From the NCBI GenBank assembly GCA_964370295.1, contig CAYJIR010000054.1, forward strand, positions 1 to 9,408: a stretch of 9,408 nt of DNA. The letters run 5' to 3'. Numbering within the stretch: the stretch's first letter is position 1; each line of letters begins with the position of its first letter. The translations under genes were made by a program, and so were the position numbers. The notes beneath the pieces are model-generated. The model was given only the letters and a program-made list of their open reading frames with translations. It did no database searches and was not told the origin of the DNA. Positions 6,488-9,408 of this stretch are shown piece by piece. Source of the stretch: JAAYCI01 sp964370295 (GTDB lineage: Bacteria; Bacillota; Clostridia; Oscillospirales; Ruminococcaceae).

Positions 6488-6521
6488 ATTATACTTTGTT
6501 CGTGTTGCAGGGCACAACACG
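6488..6521 (-). promoter_or_regulatory. Promoter of the DUF6884-like gene with an overlapping inverted repeat
   Basis: On the minus strand a perfect -10 TATAAT (6493-6488) lies 18 nt after a partial -35 TTGTGC (6517-6512). A perfect 7-bp inverted repeat, CGTGTTG (6501-6507) and CAACACG (6515-6521), covers the -35 and part of the spacer, a position suited to a repressor. Transcription would begin near 6480, leaving a leader of about 57 nt. Confidence 0.5.
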
Positions 6522-6558
6522 CGGTAACCCTCTTCTTTTTTATGCCTAAAAAAAGCAT

Positions 6559-7250
6559 ACTCCATAATTTTATTAGTTTATCATAAGCTTATATCTGATG
6601 CAAGCTTTAACGCAAGGCAAGCATCAATCTATGCCAAAACAAATGCTTTGGCAGGCGTAACCTGGTTTAAAACAATGCTTTTCTCGTTTCCATTCCTTCT
6701 CTATGGTATCCTATTTAACTTAGAAAGAGCTGCCATCCACTTTGCGCCTATCGGCACTTCTATTGATTTTACAATATCCCCCATAACCTTATATTCCCAA
6801 TACAAAGGCCAATGCCCCATTTTTTTGCAAAAAAATACAACAACGAAAAATTCGGTGTAAACACAATTTGCTTTACATCATATTTCTGCCTAATTTTTTC
6901 TTTCAGTCTCGTCAAAGTCACATATTTTGGCCCAGTAGATTTATGCAACATCACAAAAAACAACAAAAGATGGGCAAACATATTGACAAACAATTGTGGG
7001 TATGGCATGATGCACATACAAGGTTAACGCACCTTGCCAAAACAAAATATAAAATGTTTTCTTCAAAGCACTCTCGTGTGGCCAAGGGATAATTGGTCAG
7101 GATGATGCGATTGGTAAAAACATATTAGGCTTGTCTTATCTTTGCTTTTTAAGCATTACTCTACAGACAATGTTGTTCTTGTGCCTAGTATGTGCCGATT
7201 TTGCAATTATCGAACGAGTGAGATGCTTTGTTTTTTTATGTTGTTTTGGG
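6559..7250. other. AT-rich intergenic region without a recognised gene
   Basis: The short open frames in this stretch lack ribosome-binding sites and have low-complexity, Phe-rich translations. Small inverted repeats are present: TGCCAAA (6632-6638) with TTTGGCA (6647-6653), and CAAGGT (7019-7024) with ACCTTG (7031-7036). Neither is followed by a T tract. I looked for a cobalamin-riboswitch B12 box (GCCACTG-like) before the corrinoid gene and did not see one. Confidence 0.5.
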
Positions 7251-7254
7251 GCAA

Positions 7255-7263
7255 TGGTATAAA
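7255..7263 (+). promoter_or_regulatory. Possible extended -10 promoter of the corrinoid methyltransferase operon
   Basis: TG-G-TATAAA (7255-7263) has the TGn extension and a 5/6 match to TATAAT. The sequence 17 nt upstream is not a good -35, which extended -10 promoters tolerate. Transcription would begin near 7270 and leave a leader of only about 20 nt, just enough for the ribosome-binding site. A promoter further upstream in the 700-bp gap is not excluded. Confidence 0.35.
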
Positions 7264-7289
7264 CTAAAAAAGGAAAAGAGGATTTGAGT

Positions 7290-7928
7290 ATGGAAGAGTT
7301 ATTTGCAAAAATCAGAGAGGCCTTTGCAGACTACGACGATGATGAATTGGTGGATTTGGTGAAAGAAGCCTTAGAAGATGGTATCGAGCCGACCGAGTTG
7401 ATTTCTGTATTGTCCTCTTGTCTTGAAGTGGTGGGTGAAGAATTTTCTGCGGGCAATCTCTTTTTGCCCGATATGGTGATGGCCGGCGAGCAAATGGAAC
7501 TGTGCATGAATGAAATTCGCCCCGTTTTGGAAAAACAGGCCACTTCCATTGAAAAAGGCGCCAAAGTGGTGCTCGGCACAGTGAGTGGCGATATCCACGA
7601 CATTGGTAAAAACATGGTGAAAGCCATGCTCACGGTGGCCGGTTTTGATGTAGTGGATTTGGGCACCGATGTAAACGCCGCGCAGTTTTACAACGCTGTT
7701 GTCAGTGAAAAGCCACAAATTTTGGCACTGTCCTCGTGTATGACCACCACCATTCCCAGTATCAAAGATACGGTGGAACTTTTGCAGAGCAAAGGGCTTG
7801 ATAAAAATATGCGCATTGTAGTGGGTGGTGGCTCTATGAACGAAAACATGGCAGAGCAGTTTGGTGGCTGTATATACGGTGGAGACGATGCCTTTGCCGC
7901 GGCCAAAATATTGAAAACTTTGGTATAA
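7290..7928 (+). CDS. mtmC: Methyltransferase corrinoid protein, MtmC/MttC type
   Basis: This 212-residue cobalamin-binding protein carries the methyl group between a substrate methyltransferase and the methylcorrinoid:acceptor enzyme. An N-terminal four-helix cap (about 1-85) is followed by a Rossmann-like B12 domain with the base-off/His-on motif DIHDIG (101-106, axial His103) and then LSSCMTTTIPSIK and VVGGGSM. Size and order match MtmC, MtbC and MttC. It is 30 nt upstream of the MtmB homologue and surely its partner. The symbol denotes family, not proven specificity. The ATG at 7290 is preferred because GAGG (7278-7281) is 8 nt upstream. TTG at 7284, two codons earlier, is the alternative and would use AGGA at 7271-7274. 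Confidence 0.9.
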   Translation: MEELFAKIREAFADYDDDELVDLVKEALEDGIEPTELISVLSSCLEVVGEEFSAGNLFLPDMVMAGEQMELCMNEIRPVLEKQATSIEKGAKVVLGTVSGDIHDIGKNMVKAMLTVAGFDVVDLGTDVNAAQFYNAVVSEKPQILALSSCMTTTIPSIKDTVELLQSKGLDKNMRIVVGGGSMNENMAEQFGGCIYGGDDAFAAAKILKTLV

Positions 7929-7958
7929 ACACAAACACAAAATAAAGGAGAATATATC

Positions 7959-9356
7959 ATGGGAACAGCAAGATTTTGGGAATTTTTATTGCGCGGGGAA
8001 ACAGGTGAACCGGAACTTTGCCAAGACTTTGATATGAAAATTTTCAAAGTAGCCAAAAAAATGGCGAAAAAATATGACATCAAATTCAACCCCGACGAGC
8101 TTGTGGTGCAAGACGACGATTTAATCGAGCGTGCTTTCAAGGCCGGCTTTGAACTTTTGGCCACGATGGGCATTTTTAACATTGATTCCGGCAAAGTGAT
8201 TCACTTTAGCGAAGAAGAAATTTGGCAGAGCATCGCCTGCCAAAAACCGGCCATCGAGCTGGGATACGGCAAAGATAGCTTCTTCATTCACAACCGCAAA
8301 ATTGAAGACAAGCGCCTGCCTGCCGTAGCCGGTGGTTGCGGCAACCAAATGGACGAAGAATATCGTTATCCCTTGTATTACGGCCTTGCCAAAAACCAAT
8401 GGATTGACTACATCGAGCCGGTGCCGCCTTACAAATTCATGGGGCAACTGGTAAAAGCCGGCAGCCCGTTTGAAATTCAAGCCTGCCTTAACAACATTGC
8501 CACCTATCGCAAGGCCTGCATGGACGCAGGACGTCCCGGTATGCCCATCAAAGGCAAAGACGGTGTGAGTGCCATTGCCGACATCGCCACCAACCGCCCG
8601 GACATCGGCTACCGTGCCACCGACCATAGCAACGTCTACTTCAAACCCTCGCTGAAAACCACCTATGAGGATTTGAACCGCGCCGCGGCCTATGTGCAGT
8701 ATGGCACCTATGTGAGTACCGGCGGCTGCGACTACATCGGCGGCTACTGCGGAGACGTGGAAGGGGCTGTTATCTGCTCCATCGCCGAAAGCCTTGCCGG
8801 CCCCATGATCTACAACGTGGTCATCAACCACAACTGCGTCATGGAAAGCCTCGACCCCTCCGCCTCCACCAGAAAAGCACTTTGGGGAACAAACCTCGCC
8901 TCGGCCGCCATCAACACCCACACAAATTTGCCGGCCATTTGGGGCGCATACCTCACCATGGCAGGCCCGTGCACCGAGATGATGATGTATGAAATTGCCG
9001 CACAAACCATCAGCACCACCATGGCCGGATGCAACCCCTTTGGCGTGGCACCCAACCAAGGCGTAACCCCGAACTATTGCACACCGATGGAAAGCCAATT
9101 TATGGCCGAAGTTGCCTATGCCACCACCCAAATCGACAGAAAAACAGCCAAAGAGCTGGTGCATCGTTTGGTGGAAAAATTCGAGCCGAATTTGGAAAGC
9201 AAAAACTATCCCAAGGGCAAAACTTTCCCGGAACTGTACGACATGGACACCGTGGAGCCAAAGACCGAATATGTGGAATTGCGCGCCAAAATTTGGGAAG
9301 AGCTGGAAGAAATGGGGCTCAAACAGTATAAACCAAGTATTTTGAGCTATCGATAA
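7959..9356 (+). CDS. mtmB: MtmB-family corrinoid methyltransferase with Lys in place of pyrrolysine
   Basis: The 465-residue product is colinear with archaeal monomethylamine methyltransferase MtmB (458 residues). Shared blocks include FKAGFELL (60-67), AGRPGM (190-195), TDHSN (221-225), GGYCGDVE (261-268), AGPCTEM (335-341), MAEVAYAT (382-389) and GKTFPELYD (420-428). MtmB transfers a methyl group from monomethylamine to the corrinoid of MtmC, using pyrrolysine 202 encoded by UAG. Here the aligned residue is Lys198 (AAA, 8550-8552), and no in-frame TAG exists. The spacing from this residue to the GGY block is 63 in both proteins, so the alignment is firm. It is probably a non-Pyl methyltransferase for another N-methyl compound, with unknown substrate. 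AAAGGAG lies 8 nt before the ATG. It follows the corrinoid gene in one operon. The symbol marks family only. Confidence 0.88.
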   Translation: MGTARFWEFLLRGETGEPELCQDFDMKIFKVAKKMAKKYDIKFNPDELVVQDDDLIERAFKAGFELLATMGIFNIDSGKVIHFSEEEIWQSIACQKPAIELGYGKDSFFIHNRKIEDKRLPAVAGGCGNQMDEEYRYPLYYGLAKNQWIDYIEPVPPYKFMGQLVKAGSPFEIQACLNNIATYRKACMDAGRPGMPIKGKDGVSAIADIATNRPDIGYRATDHSNVYFKPSLKTTYEDLNRAAAYVQYGTYVSTGGCDYIGGYCGDVEGAVICSIAESLAGPMIYNVVINHNCVMESLDPSASTRKALWGTNLASAAINTHTNLPAIWGAYLTMAGPCTEMMMYEIAAQTISTTMAGCNPFGVAPNQGVTPNYCTPMESQFMAEVAYATTQIDRKTAKELVHRLVEKFEPNLESKNYPKGKTFPELYDMDTVEPKTEYVELRAKIWEELEEMGLKQYKPSILSYR

Positions 9357-9365
9357 TTAATGCCT

Positions 9366-9396
9366 GCCGAATAAACCCCTGCGAGGTTTATTCGGC
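9366..9396 (+). terminator. Strong hairpin after the methyltransferase gene
   Basis: GCCGAATAAACC (9366-9377) and GGTTTATTCGGC (9385-9396) form a perfect 12-bp stem with a 7-nt loop, 10 nt after the stop codon. No T tract follows before the window ends (CCCACCACAGAA). It may be a terminator of unusual form, or an mRNA-stabilising or processing hairpin between this gene and one further downstream. Confidence 0.55.
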
Positions 9397-9408
9397 CCCA
9401 CCACAGAA

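Noticed and set aside
6424..6558. 45-residue N-terminal extension of the DUF6884-like protein
   Set aside because: The extension crosses the predicted promoter and inverted repeat, is unlike the family, and the internal ATG has a good GGAG site.
7021..7289. Cobalamin riboswitch ahead of the corrinoid gene
   Set aside because: No B12-box-like sequence or multi-stem arrangement was found by eye, and the likely promoter leaves too short a leader.
7371..8194. Minus-strand open frames opposite the corrinoid protein gene
   Set aside because: They mirror the codon pattern of the strongly supported plus-strand genes and have no starts with ribosome-binding sites.
8121..9164. 347-codon open frame on the minus strand
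   Set aside because: It lies entirely opposite the MtmB homologue, and its Gly/His/Val-rich translation is what a GC-rich antisense frame gives. No ribosome-binding site or family likeness.
7959..9356. Pyrrolysine-encoding in-frame UAG
   Set aside because: The frame has no TAG before its TAA stop, and the Pyl position is a plain AAA codon.

Overview
The window looks like chromosomal DNA from an anaerobic low-to-mid GC Gram-positive bacterium, most likely a member of the Clostridia (Bacillota). The reasons are strong AAAGGAG/GAGG ribosome-binding sites, a Ser/Thr-rich lipoprotein with a Gram-positive style lipobox, a MutS2-type ATPase, a Crp/Fnr regulator and a corrinoid methyltransferase pair. 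The assignment rests on gene content and style only. No rRNA, tRNA, CRISPR array or insertion sequence was seen.

Layout, left to right. (1) Positions 3-149 hold the C-terminal end of a membrane protein. They are followed by about 750 bp of AT-rich DNA with one possible 29-codon minus-strand ORF and no confident gene. (2) Positions 906-3408 are a compact plus-strand operon: a Crp/Fnr-family regulator, an NMT1/SsuA-like substrate-binding lipoprotein and a NitT/TauT-type ABC permease. A perfect 10-4-10 palindrome with FNR/CprK-like geometry lies just before the regulator. No ATPase gene follows. (3) Positions 3561-5483 (minus) encode a short MutS2-like protein without the C-terminal Smr nuclease domain. 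It is preceded by a leader of about 290 nt carrying a long hairpin, a tandem repeat and an inverted repeat, downstream of a good TTGACA/TATACT promoter. (4) Positions 5992-6423 (minus) encode a 143-residue DUF6884-like protein. (5) Positions 6424-7289 show no convincing gene apart from promoter-like signals. (6) Positions 7290-9356 (plus) form a two-gene operon: a corrinoid protein (MtmC/MttC type) and a homologue of monomethylamine methyltransferase MtmB. A strong hairpin follows.

The main point of interest is the last pair. The MtmB homologue is colinear with archaeal MtmB but has an ordinary lysine codon (AAA, 8550-8552, residue 198) exactly where MtmB has UAG-encoded pyrrolysine (residue 202). 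The residues that surround pyrrolysine in MtmB (Glu259, Gln333, Tyr335, recalled from the M. barkeri protein) also appear to be replaced. It therefore looks like a pyrrolysine-free member of the MtmB family, analogous to the known non-Pyl MttB relatives that demethylate quaternary amines, with an unknown substrate. The adjacent corrinoid protein would be the methyl acceptor. The corrinoid activase (RamA-like) and the methylcorrinoid:acceptor methyltransferase would have to lie outside the window. Functional links between this pair and the ABC operon or the other genes are not shown by the sequence.
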